Assembly (NCBI GenBank): GCA_963824935.1
Contig: CAWGRF010000030.1
Coordinates: forward strand, 124,001-188,000
DNA from: JACCZX01 sp963824935
GTDB lineage: Bacteria; Pseudomonadota; Gammaproteobacteria; Burkholderiales; Burkholderiaceae_F
Reading direction: 5' to 3'
DNA length: 64,000 bases
The position numbers and the translations under genes are program-made. Below the pieces are notes generated by a model. It ran no database searches, was not told the origin of the DNA, and saw nothing but the letters and a program-made list of their open reading frames with translations. Below are positions 15,934 through 26,270 of the stretch, one piece after another. Within the stretch, counting starts at the first letter, position 1, and each line of letters begins with the position of its first letter.

Positions 15934-17991
15934 TTAATTCACCATGCCGTTGTGCCTGAGCAGCGCATCGATCATCGGTTTACGGCCGCGAAACGCGACG
16001 AACGACTGCATTGCCGGACGGCTACCTCCGACAGCGAGAATTTCGTCAAGAAACCTGCGGCCGATCGTTGCGTTTAACACTCCGCCTTCCTCGAACGCCG
16101 AATAGGCATCGGCCGACAAAACCTCGGCCCATTTGTAGCTGTAATAGCCTGCGGCGTAACTGCCGGCGAAGATGTGCGAGAAAGCGTGCGGAAAACGGTC
16201 GTATTCGGGCGGAACAAGCACTGAAACCTCACTCCGGACGTCAGCCAGCAGTTTCATTACGTGCGATTCATCGACAACTTCCGCACCGGAGTGGATCAGC
16301 ATGTCGAAAAGGGCGAATTCGAGCTGGCGTACGGTGAACATTCCGCTCTGAAAATTCTTTGCTGCCAGCATTTTTTTGAACATTGTGCGGGGCAGCTTTG
16401 TGCCGGTATCGACATGCTGGGTCAGCATCTGCAGGACTTCCCACTCCCAGGCGAAGTTTTCCATGAACTGCGACGGCAACTCGACCGCGTCCCATTCGAC
16501 GCCGGCAATGCCAGAGACCGATGGTTCATCGACGCGCGTCAGCATGTGATGCAGCCCATGGCCGAACTCATGGAACAAGGTCAGGACTTCATCGTGCTTG
16601 AAAGTAGCGGGGTTACCGCCGGACGGGCGCGAGAAGTTGCAGGTCAAGAATGAGACGGGTGTGGCCAGCCCCGTGCGGCGCGCGCGCCGGCTGCGTGCGT
16701 CGTCTTGCCACGCACCACTTTGCTTGTGATCGCGTGCATACAGATCCAGGTAGAACTGGCCGATCAGTTCTCCCTGCAGATTTTCGATTTGATAGAAGCG
16801 CACATCACGGTGCCAGACCGGCGCGCTTGCCTCGCGGATCGCGACACCAAACAATGTTTCAATCACTTTGAACAGCCCAGCGAGCACACGCGGCTCGGTA
16901 AAGTACTGTTTCAAGTCCTGCTCGGAATACGAGTAGCGCTGCTCACGCAATTTTTCGCTGGCGTACGACACGTCCCATGGCTGCAAGTCGGCAATTCCGA
17001 GGTGTTGTGCAGCGAACTCGCGCAGCTCGGCCATGTCGCGTTCTGCGTACGGCTTAGCGCGTCGCGCGAGGTCGCGCAGAAAATCGAGCACTTCGGCGAG
17101 GCTCTCGGCCATTTTCGGCACCAAGGAGACTTCGGCGAAGCTCTTGTAGCCGAGCAACTGTGCATGTTCACGCCGCAGCTTTAGCAGCTCGACGACTAAC
17201 GGGCCGTTGTTCCACTCGGGCTTGCCAAACTCGGATGCTCTCGTGTTGTACGCACGGTAGAGCTGCTGCCTGAGTGCGCGATCGTCGGCGTAGTCCATGA
17301 TCGCGGAGTAGCTCGGATGCTGCAGCGAAATCTTGTAGCCGGCCTTGCCGTCGGCGACGGCCGCCTCGGCGAACATCTGCAACGTGTCCTGCGGCACTCC
17401 GGCCAGCGCGCCTGCATCGTCGAGATACAAAGCGAAAGCGTTGGTGGCATCGAGAACATTTTCGGCAAAACGCGTCGACACTTGCGCCTCATGCTCGCGG
17501 ATCTGCTTGAAGCGCTGCTTTTGATCTGCGGCCAATTCCGCACCACCGAGGCGAAAATCGCGCAATTCGTTTTCGACGACCTTGCGTCTTGCCGCCGGCC
17601 AGTCTGAAGATTCGGGCGTCGCCGCCAGCGCCTTGAACTTCGCATAGAGCGCTTCGTTCTGCGACAGGTCGGTCCAGAACGTCGTGAGCTTCGACAAGTT
17701 GGCGTTGTATTGCTCGCGCAGTTCCGGCGTGTCGACCACGGCGTTCAGGTGCGACACCGCGCCCCATGCCCGAGCGAGCCGATCAGTCGCTTCATTGAGC
17801 GGCTCTATGACGGCATCCCAGCTTGCTTCGACCTCCGCAACAGTGATGCGCGCTACCACCGAGCGCGCCTCGTCAAGCAGCCGATCAACTGCAGGCGTGA
17901 CATGCTCCGGCCGGATCGCGTCGAAGCGAGCCAGGCCGCTGAAATCGAGAAGCGGATTGGCCCCGTTTTGTTCTTGCCGATTGCGGTTCAT
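15934..17991 (-). CDS. prlC: Oligopeptidase A (M3 family zinc metallopeptidase)
   Basis: 685 residues, normal for OpdA/PrlC. The zinc-binding motif is HEFGHGLHHML near residue 470, with the third ligand in the following GVEWDAVELPSQFMENF segment. The N-terminus (NPLLDFSGLARFDAIRPEHV) is typical of the family. It is cytoplasmic and degrades peptides, including cleaved signal peptides. The ATG at 17991 shares one base with the folD stop codon (TGATG), so it is probably translated with folD. Confidence 0.95.
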   Translation of the reverse strand: MNRNRQEQNGANPLLDFSGLARFDAIRPEHVTPAVDRLLDEARSVVARITVAEVEASWDAVIEPLNEATDRLARAWGAVSHLNAVVDTPELREQYNANLSKLTTFWTDLSQNEALYAKFKALAATPESSDWPAARRKVVENELRDFRLGGAELAADQKQRFKQIREHEAQVSTRFAENVLDATNAFALYLDDAGALAGVPQDTLQMFAEAAVADGKAGYKISLQHPSYSAIMDYADDRALRQQLYRAYNTRASEFGKPEWNNGPLVVELLKLRREHAQLLGYKSFAEVSLVPKMAESLAEVLDFLRDLARRAKPYAERDMAELREFAAQHLGIADLQPWDVSYASEKLREQRYSYSEQDLKQYFTEPRVLAGLFKVIETLFGVAIREASAPVWHRDVRFYQIENLQGELIGQFYLDLYARDHKQSGAWQDDARSRRARRTGLATPVSFLTCNFSRPSGGNPATFKHDEVLTLFHEFGHGLHHMLTRVDEPSVSGIAGVEWDAVELPSQFMENFAWEWEVLQMLTQHVDTGTKLPRTMFKKMLAAKNFQSGMFTVRQLEFALFDMLIHSGAEVVDESHVMKLLADVRSEVSVLVPPEYDRFPHAFSHIFAGSYAAGYYSYKWAEVLSADAYSAFEEGGVLNATIGRRFLDEILAVGGSRPAMQSFVAFRGRKPMIDALLRHNGMVN

Positions 17992-18905
17992 CACGATGAT
18001 TCCAGCGAATCGATTCCGGCACGGCGTTCGGCCGCTTCAACCGTGTTAGTCAGCAGCATCGTGATCGTCATCGGGCCCACGCCTCCGGGTACCGGCGAGA
18101 TCCAACCTGCCACCTGTCTGATGTTCTCAAAATCGACATCCCCCGCAAGCTTTCCTTCCGGCGTCCTATTGGTGCCGACGTCGATGACAATAGAGCCCGG
18201 CTTGACCATGTCTGCTGTCACCAGGTTACGACGGCCGACCGCCGCGACGAGTATGTCGGCCTGACGCGTCATCGACGCCAGATCGCGTGTCTTGCTGTGT
18301 GCGATTGTCACGGTGGCGTTAGCGGCCAGTAGCAACATCGCCATCGGTTTGCCGACCATGTTGGAACGGCCGAGAACGACGGCGTGGCTGCCTTCGATCG
18401 ACGCGTCGATCGATTCCAGCATCTTCATCACGCCATACGGCGTGCACGACCGAAAGTGCGGCGTTCCCATCAGGGTTAAACCGGCGTTCGCCGGATGTAG
18501 GCCGTCGACGTCCTTTTCGAACGAGATCGTTTGCAGCACTTTGGCGGGACTGATGTGCTTGGGCAGCGGTGTTTGCACCAGAATGCCATGCACGCTCGGA
18601 TCGTCATTCAGCGCAGCGATGCGCTTCAGCAGCGCGGATTCCGTGGTGTCGGCGGGAAGCCGGTCGATCGACGAGCGAATGCCGACCTGGGCACATGCCA
18701 CACCCTTGTTGCGGACATAAATGGCGGATGCCGGATCATCTCCAACCAGAATGACAGCCAATCCTGGCTGATGACCCGCTGCACTCAAGCGTTCAACGCG
18801 CGCAACAAGCGCGGTACGAAGCTGAGCCGCCAGTGCGCTGCCGTCGATGACCCGTGCCGCCAAGAGTCGCCTCGCTTGGATAAAGCGCGCGAGTTTACGA
18901 TGCAC
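17991..18905 (-). CDS. folD: Bifunctional methylenetetrahydrofolate dehydrogenase/cyclohydrolase
   Basis: It interconverts 5,10-methylene- and 10-formyl-tetrahydrofolate using NADP. Signatures present are YVRNKG with the catalytic Lys region, GILVQTPLP, DVDGLHPANAG, CTPYGVM, the nucleotide-binding VVLGRSNMVGKPMA, and PVPGGVGPMTITML. Two starts are possible, neither ATG. GTG at 18905 adds a basic 14-residue lead. TTG at 18863 gives the usual N-terminus (LAARVIDGSALA), has AGGCG upstream, and is perhaps the true one. I give the longer frame. Confidence 0.93.
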   Translation of the reverse strand: MHRKLARFIQARRLLAARVIDGSALAAQLRTALVARVERLSAAGHQPGLAVILVGDDPASAIYVRNKGVACAQVGIRSSIDRLPADTTESALLKRIAALNDDPSVHGILVQTPLPKHISPAKVLQTISFEKDVDGLHPANAGLTLMGTPHFRSCTPYGVMKMLESIDASIEGSHAVVLGRSNMVGKPMAMLLLAANATVTIAHSKTRDLASMTRQADILVAAVGRRNLVTADMVKPGSIVIDVGTNRTPEGKLAGDVDFENIRQVAGWISPVPGGVGPMTITMLLTNTVEAAERRAGIDSLESS

Positions 18906-18912
18906 CCGACGG

Positions 18913-19542
18913 CTACTGACGCAGTGCGCCTCCCGCCAGTACGGTGCGCATCAGATCGGCCACGGTGTTCGCGTTTGTCTTGTCCATGATGTTGGCGCGA
19001 TGCGCTTCTACCGTCTTGATTGAGATGCCGAGGTCGTCGGCGATCTGCTTGTTCAGCCGGCCCGCGACGATGCGCTCGAGTACCTGTTGCTCGCGTGGCG
19101 TCAGCTTGGCCAGCAGCGATTCGCTCAAGCGCTGATGCTCGCCGGCCGAGGCACGCGATCGTGCCTCAGTGAGCATGCGTTCAACCAACGCTTTTAGGGC
19201 AGCCTGATCGAACGGCTTTTCGATGAAATCGACCGCTCCTTTTTTCATCGTCGAAACCGCCATCGGAACGTCGCCGTGGCCAGTGATGAAGATGACCGGC
19301 AACTGCGACTTGCGGGCAATCAACTGCTCCTGCAGTTCGAGGCCGCTCATGCCCGGCATCCGCACATCAAAAATCGCGACCGCGATCGCAGCAGGGTCGT
19401 GATTGGCCAGAAACTTTTCCGCGCTGTCGAAACCGATTACGCGATATCGGCTGGCTTCAAGCAGCCATTGCACCGAGTCGCGCACAGCGTCATCGTCGTC
19501 GACGATGTAGACGACCCCCAAGCTTTCCGAGTTCTCGCTCAC
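18913..19542 (-). CDS. FixJ-family response regulator with LuxR-type DNA-binding domain
   Basis: 209 residues. The receiver domain has the acidic pocket DDDD near residue 15, the phospho-acceptor Asp in AIFDVRMPGMSG, the Thr switch residue in VIFITGHGD, and Lys in IEKPFDQ. The C-terminal HTH is LTPREQQVLERIVAGRLNKQ followed by IADDLGISIKTVEAHRANIM. It is a transcription factor activated by the adjoining kinase, whose stop overlaps this gene's start by 4 bp. Targets are unknown. Confidence 0.92.
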   Translation of the reverse strand: MSENSESLGVVYIVDDDDAVRDSVQWLLEASRYRVIGFDSAEKFLANHDPAAIAVAIFDVRMPGMSGLELQEQLIARKSQLPVIFITGHGDVPMAVSTMKKGAVDFIEKPFDQAALKALVERMLTEARSRASAGEHQRLSESLLAKLTPREQQVLERIVAGRLNKQIADDLGISIKTVEAHRANIMDKTNANTVADLMRTVLAGGALRQ

Positions 19543-21917
19543 TTGACCTGCCCTGTCGGCTCATTGGCACCAGCCAGTGGGAGCGTGAACGCGAAGATCG
19601 CGCCTCCATTGGGATTGCGTTCAACCGTCAGGCGGCCATGATGAAACTCGACGATCGAGCGGCAAATGTTCAGGCCCATTCCCATCCCTTCTGACTTCGT
19701 GCTGAAAAACGGTTGGAACAGGTTTGCACGCTGCAGTTCCGAAACACCCGAACCGTGATCGACCACCAAAAACTCGGCCATGTCGTCCTGTCGCCGCACG
19801 ATAAGGTCGATTCTGCGCACAGTCGCGTCGTCCATAGCATCGACTGCATTTTTCAGCAGATTCAGAATTAACTGCTCGATCAGGATCGGATCGATATCGA
19901 GCGGAGGAAGGCCTGCTTCGACATCGGTGCGGATTACGATCCCTTTCTTTGCGGCTTCGATATCGGCAAATCCGATCGCGTCTTCGACGATGCGCGCGAC
20001 CTCTGTCGCGCGCCGCCGCGGCTCGGAGCGTTTTACGAATTCACGAATGCGCCGAATGATGTGGCCGGCGCGCTGCGCCTGGCCGGCGGTTTTCTCCAGA
20101 GCCGGCAGCAGTTCATCGTTCGACACACCACCGTTCTTCATGCGCGATACCGCACCGAGGCTGTAATTGCTGATCGCCGTCAGCGGCTGATTCAGCTCAT
20201 GCGCCAGCGATGAAGCCATTTCACCCATTGTCATCAAGCGTGACGTGAGCTCCACCTTGGCCTGCTGTTGCCGCATCATGTTCTCGGTTGCTTTGCGCTC
20301 GGTGATGTCAGTGGCAATCTGCAACCGCACATCGCGTCCGTCGACCCAACGCACACTGCGCGTGCGCACGTCAAACCAGCGCGCAGCTTCGGTGTCGAAG
20401 GCCTCGCCCGCGACCGCGTACGGCGCCAGTGCCGCGCGCAATCGTCGATGACCCGCTGGCGCCGAGCCGTACAAGTCGCGATAGCTGCGATTGGCGAACA
20501 GCAGCTCATCACCAGAATCGTCAGCCACCACAGAAACCGCCGCGTCGAGCGACTCGAGCACCGTCGTGAAGCGCTCGTGCGCGCCGGCGAGCTGTTCGCT
20601 GACACGCTTCGATTCGGTGATATCGGCCATCGCCGACATCCAACCGAGTTGTTCGCCGTCGTCTGCGAGCAGCGCGGAAAAATACATGCGCGCATCGAAC
20701 AACGTCCCGTCACGGCGCATGACCTTCAGTTCGAAACCGCTGGCCGGCGCCTGGCCTGCGAGCACGATCGCGAGCTTCGACTGATACTCAGCGCGCCGGT
20801 CGTGCGGCCAGTACGGAAACGGCGCAGATCTTCCGACCAGCTCATCGGCCGACCAGCCGGTCATCTGAGTAAAGGCCTGGTTAACGTGGCGCAGCACACC
20901 GTCTCGGTCGATCACTCCCATGCCGGTGGCGAGGGAATCTTCCATCGCGCGGCGAAACGCGGTCTCGGTGCGCAACACGCGCTCGACCTGCGCTTGCTTG
21001 GCATCGCGTCGTGCGAGCGCGACCAGAGAGACCATTACGACCAGGGTCAGACCGACCACCAATCCGGAGAGCGCATTGCCCAGCACCGGCGAGCGTTGCT
21101 TAAACGGAGACGCCAGCACGGTGATGCCGTCGGGCAGCAACGGCACTCGCACCGCATAGCGCGGCTCATCGGGCGAGGCTTCACTGCTGGTCGAGGCGGC
21201 CAGAATCGAACCGTCGTCATCGCGCAGTGCGATTCGATAACGCTGGCCCAGCTCGGGCTTGACGGTTTGCCGCAGCAACTCCGGCAGCGAAACGCGCGCC
21301 AGGACTGCGCCGACATAGCGATCGTCGCTAAAAACCGGTGTGATCAAATCGGTAAACGGGCTGCCATGGTCGGAGCTTGGTCTCGACGTGTCTTCATAGG
21401 GCGGCGAAAACAGCGCTGCGTGCGTGTCGCGCGCGCGCTTGATCGCAGCACGGGTCAGTTCGGCGCCGATCTCGGACGCGGCCGGCCGCGCCCAGTCAGC
21501 CAGCGGACTCGGCGACTGCACCGACCAGCGCACGCGATTCTTGCTGTCGGCGTACGCAAGATGCAGCAGTTCCGGCTTACCCAGCATCAGCTCGCGGCCG
21601 GTCGAAGCAAAGCGGCTCTCGTTGTACTTCGCATCGCCGATTTCGAGCCCGATGCTGGTCGTGGCCTCGGTCATCGCCTGCAGCCGCAGCGAGAGCGATT
21701 GCGCCAGAGAATCAACATCGCGCGTCAGCGCATCACGCTGCAGCTCGCGATCCTCGGTGATCAACAGATAAGCGAGCCCCGCGATCGACGCTGCGAGCAA
21801 CAGAATCGCCAGCAGGTGTGCGTAGCGACTCGGATCAAAGCGGCTCTGCTTTGCGCGCGCGAGCGGATCGAACGCGAGCAGCACAGAGTCGGTCGGTTGT
21901 GTCGAGCGTGCGGCCAT
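19539..21917 (-). CDS. Membrane sensor histidine kinase with two PAS domains
   Basis: 792 residues from ATG 21917; longer in-frame extensions upstream are low-complexity and run into the aceE control region. TM1 is at about residues 33-53. A periplasmic CHASE-like sensor domain follows up to about 280, then TM2 (GLVVGLTLVVMVSLVALARR). PAS1 covers about 320-435 and PAS2 about 440-540. The H-box is SSLAHELNQPLTAISNY, and the ATPase domain has LLKNAVDAMDD and GMGMGLNICRS. It is the partner of the FixJ-like regulator. The ligand is unknown. Confidence 0.9.
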   Translation of the reverse strand: MAARSTQPTDSVLLAFDPLARAKQSRFDPSRYAHLLAILLLAASIAGLAYLLITEDRELQRDALTRDVDSLAQSLSLRLQAMTEATTSIGLEIGDAKYNESRFASTGRELMLGKPELLHLAYADSKNRVRWSVQSPSPLADWARPAASEIGAELTRAAIKRARDTHAALFSPPYEDTSRPSSDHGSPFTDLITPVFSDDRYVGAVLARVSLPELLRQTVKPELGQRYRIALRDDDGSILAASTSSEASPDEPRYAVRVPLLPDGITVLASPFKQRSPVLGNALSGLVVGLTLVVMVSLVALARRDAKQAQVERVLRTETAFRRAMEDSLATGMGVIDRDGVLRHVNQAFTQMTGWSADELVGRSAPFPYWPHDRRAEYQSKLAIVLAGQAPASGFELKVMRRDGTLFDARMYFSALLADDGEQLGWMSAMADITESKRVSEQLAGAHERFTTVLESLDAAVSVVADDSGDELLFANRSYRDLYGSAPAGHRRLRAALAPYAVAGEAFDTEAARWFDVRTRSVRWVDGRDVRLQIATDITERKATENMMRQQQAKVELTSRLMTMGEMASSLAHELNQPLTAISNYSLGAVSRMKNGGVSNDELLPALEKTAGQAQRAGHIIRRIREFVKRSEPRRRATEVARIVEDAIGFADIEAAKKGIVIRTDVEAGLPPLDIDPILIEQLILNLLKNAVDAMDDATVRRIDLIVRRQDDMAEFLVVDHGSGVSELQRANLFQPFFSTKSEGMGMGLNICRSIVEFHHGRLTVERNPNGGAIFAFTLPLAGANEPTGQVK

Positions 21918-21986
21918 CAGCGCGCAGTGTGTTTTTTCCGGAAGGCGTGGCGAGCCTATTATGGACACGCTCTCGACCAGCTTGTT

Positions 21987-22022
21987 CGCACTATGTGCGT
22001 GGGGTCGATGTTTCACATAGCG
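21987..22022. promoter_or_regulatory. Palindromic operator-like sites upstream of aceE
   Basis: CGCACTATGTGCG at 21987-21999 is a perfect 13-base palindrome. CACATAGCG at 22014-22022 is an inverted near-copy of its right half (8 of 9 positions), and TTTC...GAAA brackets it at 22011-22025. The sites lie between the kinase start (21917, minus) and the aceE promoter, as expected for a repressor site. The binding protein is not identified. Confidence 0.4.
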
Positions 22023-22039
22023 AAAATGAATGCCGCTAT

Positions 22040-22067
22040 TTGAAAATTGGGCGACGGCTGGTATCGT
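22040..22067 (+). promoter_or_regulatory. Possible sigma-70 promoter of the aceE cluster
   Basis: A -35-like TTGAAA at 22040-22045 and a -10-like TATCGT at 22062-22067 are 16 bp apart. The expected start is near 22074, directly before the GGAG ribosome-binding site at 22081-22084. Confidence 0.4.
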
Positions 22068-22089
22068 CGCAGCAAAGATAGGAGACACC

Positions 22090-24794
22090 ATGTCCGCACT
22101 TCCCAAAGAGCTCGCCGCCAACGACCCCGACACTCTCGAAACCGCCGAGTGGCTCGACGCGCTTGAGGCGGTCATCGAACGCGAGGGGCCGGCGCGCGCG
22201 CACTTTCTGCTCGAAGCGTTGATCGATAAAGCGCGCCGGTCCGGCGCACACATCCCTTATTCGGCCAACACTGCTTACATCAATACGATCCCGCCGCATC
22301 TCGAAGAGCATTCGCCGGGCGATGCCGCGCTTGAGGAGCGCATTCGCTCATACATTCGCTGGAATTCGATGGCCATGGTCGTACGTGCCAATCGCAGCGA
22401 GGGTGACCTCGGGGGCCATATCGCGAGCTATGCGTCGGTCAACACGCTGATGGAAGTTGGCTTCAACCATTTCTGGCGTGCACCTTCGGGCGACTTTGGC
22501 GGTGATCTGATCTATATCCAGGGCCATTCTTCGCCCGGCGTGTATGCGCGCGCCTATCTGGAAGGTCGGCTGACCGAGGAGCAGCTAACCAATTTTCGCC
22601 GCGATGTCGACGGCAAGGGTGTGACGTCGTATCCGCATCCGAAGCTGATGCCCGAGTTCTGGCAGTTCCCCACGGTGTCGATGGGACTTGGGCCGATTCA
22701 AGGTATCTATCAGGCGCGCTTCCTGCGTTACTTGCACGCACGCGGCATTGCCAACACTGAGGGTCGCAAAGTGTGGGTGTTTTGCGGCGACGGCGAAATG
22801 GACGAGCCAGAGTCGCTTGGCGCGATCGGTCTGGCCGCGCGCGAAAAGCTCGACAACCTGATTTTTGTCGTCAACTGCAATCTGCAGCGGCTCGATGGTC
22901 CGGTGCGCGGCAACGGCAAGATCATTCAGGAGCTCGAAGGCGGCTTTCGCGGCGCCGGCTGGAACGTGATCAAGCTCATTTGGGGTTCGTACTGGGATCC
23001 GCTGCTTGCGCGCGATCATGAAGGCCGACTGCTGCGCGTGATGGAGGAAACGGTCGACGGCGAGTATCAGAACTTCAAGGCCAACGACGGCGCGTTCGTG
23101 CGCAAGCATTTTTTCGGTAAGGATCCGACGACTGCTGGAGATGGTGTCGCGCATGACCGACGACGATATCTGGCGGCTTAATCGCGGCGGGCACGATCCG
23201 CACAAGATCTATGCAGCTTATGCGGCGGCGACCAAGCACACCGGCCAGCCGACCGTCATCCTCGCGAAGACGGTAAAAGGCTACGGCATGGGCAAGGTCG
23301 GCGAAGGGTAAGAACCCAACGCACCAGTTGAAGAAGCTTGACGACGCGGCAATCCGTGAATTTCGTGATCGATTCGCGATTCCGGTGCCTGACAACAAGC
23401 TTGAAGAGGTGCCGTTTTTCAAGCCGGCGCAGGACTCGCCCGAGATGAAATATCTGCTCGAGCGCCGCAAGGCGCTCGGTGGATTCCTGCCGCAACGTCG
23501 TCGCAACGCCGACGAAAAACTCGCGGCACCGCAACTCGACGCGTTCCAGGCCGTCCTTGACCCCACGTCCGAGAGCCGCGAAATCTCAACCACACAGGCA
23601 TTCGTGCGCTCGTTGACCCAACTGGTGCGCGATAAGAACGTCGGCCCGCGCGTGGTGCCGATCATTCCCGACGAGGCGCGCACGTTCGGCATGGAGGGCA
23701 TGTTTCGTCAGCTCGGCATTTATTCGTCGCAGGGGCAGTTATACGAACCGGTCGACAAAGATCAGGTGATGTACTACCGCGAGGACAAGAAAGGCCAGAT
23801 ACTTGAGGAGGGCATCAACGAAGCCGGCGCGATGAGTTCATGGATCGCGGCCGCCACGTCGTATTCGACTAACAATCGCATCATGATTCCCTTCTACATC
23901 TTCTACTCGATGTTCGGCTTTCAGCGAGTCGGCGATCTCGCGTGGGCCGCGGGCGATATGCAGGCGCGCGGATTCTTGCTTGGTGCAACCGCGGGCCGCA
24001 CGACACTCAACGGTGAAGGCTTGCAGCATCAGGACGGTCATTCGCACTTGATGAGTGCCACGGTGCCGAACTGTGTCAGCTATGACCCGACGTTTGCGCA
24101 TGAAGTAGCGGTCATCATCCAGCGCGGACTCAAGCGCATGGTGGAGAACCAGGAGAACGTCTGGTACTACATCACGCTGATGAACGAGAACTACCCGCAG
24201 CCGGGATTGAAGAAGGGCCAAGAGGAGGGGATTTTGAAAGGGATGTATCTGCTGCGCGAAGGCCCGGCCGGAAGTGGCATGGGCAAATCGATTCCGCGCG
24301 CGCAGTTGCTCGGCAGCGGCACGATCTTGCGCGAGGCGATCGCAGCGGCCGATATGCTGGAAAAAGACTGGGGCGTGGCGGGCGACGTGTGGAGCGTCAC
24401 CAGTTTTACCGAGTTGCGGCGCGATGGCATCGATGCGGAGCGCTGGAATCTTCTGCACCCGAATGAAACGCCGCGCAAGTCGCACGTTACGCAGGAACTC
24501 GAAAAAAGCGCCGGCCCCATTATTGCGACCACGGACTACATGCGTCTTTTTGCCGATCAGATTCGAGCCTGGATTCCACGCGGGCGTGACTATCGAGTGC
24601 TTGGCACCGACGGCTTCGGTCGTTCGGATACACGCGAGAAGCTGCGCGAGTTTTTTGAAGTCGATCGGCGTTATGTGACGGTCGCCGCGTTGCGTGCGCT
24701 GGCCGATGAAGGCGCAGTACCGCTGGCCAAGGTCGCCAAGGCGATCCAGAAGTACGGTATTGATGCCAGCAAGCCGAATCCGGCAACCGTGTAG
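22090..24794 (+). CDS. aceE: Pyruvate dehydrogenase E1 component, two frameshifts
   Basis: This is the homodimeric thiamine-diphosphate E1 that decarboxylates pyruvate and acetylates E2 lipoyl groups. The first part runs in frame from ATG 22090, with GDGEMDEPES and NCNLQRLDGPVRGN of the ThDP motif. An extra base at about 23131 (ACG-A-CTGCTGGAG) shifts to the frame encoding LLEMVSRMTDDDIWRLN. A second extra base at about 23309 (GGG-T-AAGAAC) shifts to the frame encoding KNPTHQLKKLDDAAIREF and the rest. Corrected length is about 900 residues, normal for AceE. Every domain is conserved, so I take both changes as probable sequence errors. Confidence 0.9.
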
Positions 24795-24803
24795 AGCGCC
24801 CAG

Positions 24804-26191
24804 ATGGCACAACAAGTCGAAGTGAAGGTCCCCGATATCGGCGACTTCAAGGACGTTGAGGTCATCGAGGTGCTGGTGAAACCGGGCGATGCGATCGCGA
24901 AAGAGCAGTCGCTGGTCACGGTCGAAAGCGACAAGGCGTCGATGGAGATTCCCTCATCGGCTGCAGGCATCGTGAAACAGTTGATGGTGAAGCTCGGCGA
25001 CAAAGTGTCCAAAGACTCGCCGTTGCTCGTGCTCGACAGTGATGCGAAAGCGGCGCCGGCACCGACTCCCGCGGCGCCGGCGCCGACAGCCCCTACGCCC
25101 GCTCCCGCGGCGAAGGCGCCTCCTGCCGTGGCACCGCCGCGCCTCCGCCCGCGCCCGCCGAACCATCGGCTACCGCCGCTGATGCATCGCCGCGCTCGCA
25201 TGCATTCGCCACCGAAATGGGAGCTCGTCCGGAGCCGATCGATCTTGGCCCGTCGGCTGCGGCAAAGCCACACGCATCGCCGTCGGTGCGCAGGTTCGCC
25301 CGTGAATTGGGTGTTGAGCTGGCGGCGGTGCGAGGCAGCGGACCCAAGGGACGCATCACCGAAGACGACGTGCGCGAACACGTAAAGGCAGTGATGGCAC
25401 ATGGCGGCAAGCCGTTGGGAGCCGTCGCGGCTTCGACCACCGGTGTGCTGTCGCATCTTCCGCCATGGCCACAGGTCGACTTTGCGAAGTTCGGTCCGAT
25501 CAAGCGCGTCGAAATGTCGCGCATTCGCAAGATCTCGGGGCCAGCGCTGACGCGCAACTGGGTAACGATTCCGCACGTCACTAATCACGATGACGCCGAT
25601 GTCACCGAGCTCGAAGCGTTTCGTGTGCAGATGAACAAAGAGAACGAGAAGAGCGGCGTCAAGCTGACGATGCTCGCGTTTCTGATCAAGGCATGCGTGG
25701 CCGCGCTGAAAAGATTCCCCGAATTTAATTCGTCGATCGACGCCGAGACCGGCGACGCGGTGATTCTTAAGGAGTATTTCCACATCGGTTTTGCCGCCGA
25801 CACTCCGAATGGACTGGTCGTGCCCGTCGTAAAAGACGCCGATAAAAAAGGTGTCATCGATATTGCGCAAGAAACCGCCGCGCTTGCTTCGAAGGCGCGC
25901 GACGGCAAGCTCGGGCCGACCGACATGCAGGGCGGTACGTTCTCGATATCGTCGCTCGGCGGCATCGGCGGCACGTACTTCACACCGATCATCAATGCCC
26001 CCGAAGTGGCGATCCTCGGTGTATGCCGTTCGCAAACGCGCCCGCTATGGGACGGGAAGCAGTTTGTTCCGCGTCTGATTCTTCCGCTGTCGCTGTCGTG
26101 GGATCACCGCGTTGTCGACGGCGCCGGGGCGGCGCGCTTTAATGCTTACCTGGTGCAGATACTGGCAGACTTTCGGCGCGTAATCCTCTAA
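24804..26191 (+). CDS. aceF: Pyruvate dehydrogenase E2 (dihydrolipoyl acetyltransferase), frameshifted near 25135
   Basis: One N-terminal lipoyl domain (residues 1-78) carries the lipoylated Lys in ESDKASMEI. An Ala/Pro linker leads to the E1/E3-binding domain (SVRRFARELGVELAAVRG) and the acyltransferase domain with the active site LSWDHRVVDGAGAARF. The frame breaks in the Ala/Pro linker at about 25120-25140. From there the correct reading (PPPAPAEPSATAADASPRSH) is one base off, consistent with one missing base in a GC-rich stretch. E. coli AceF has three lipoyl domains; one is seen here. Confidence 0.88.
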
Positions 26192-26202
26192 CGACGTGAT
26201 GG

Positions 26203-26258
26203 GTGATCCGTGATCGGTTAAGCAGGACGACATTGCCCCCGCACCGATAACGGATCAC
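26203..26258. repeat. 16-bp inverted repeat between aceF and the BPH gene
   Basis: GTGATCCGTGATCGGT at 26203-26218 is the inverted near-match (15 of 16) of ACCGATAACGGATCAC at 26243-26258, with a 24-base loop. It lies 13 bp before the BPH start codon. It could form an intercistronic hairpin that modulates downstream expression. No T-run follows. Confidence 0.6.
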
Positions 26259-26270
26259 TAGTCACCAAAA

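Noticed and set aside
20268..22043. 591-residue open frame on the plus strand over the histidine kinase gene
   Set aside because: It has no recognisable domain, and the opposite strand shows every kinase motif in order. It is an artefact of high GC and codon bias.
24671..26035. 454-residue minus-strand open frame over aceF
   Set aside because: It is antisense to the lipoyl and acyltransferase domains and is very Ala/Gly/Arg-rich with no family match.
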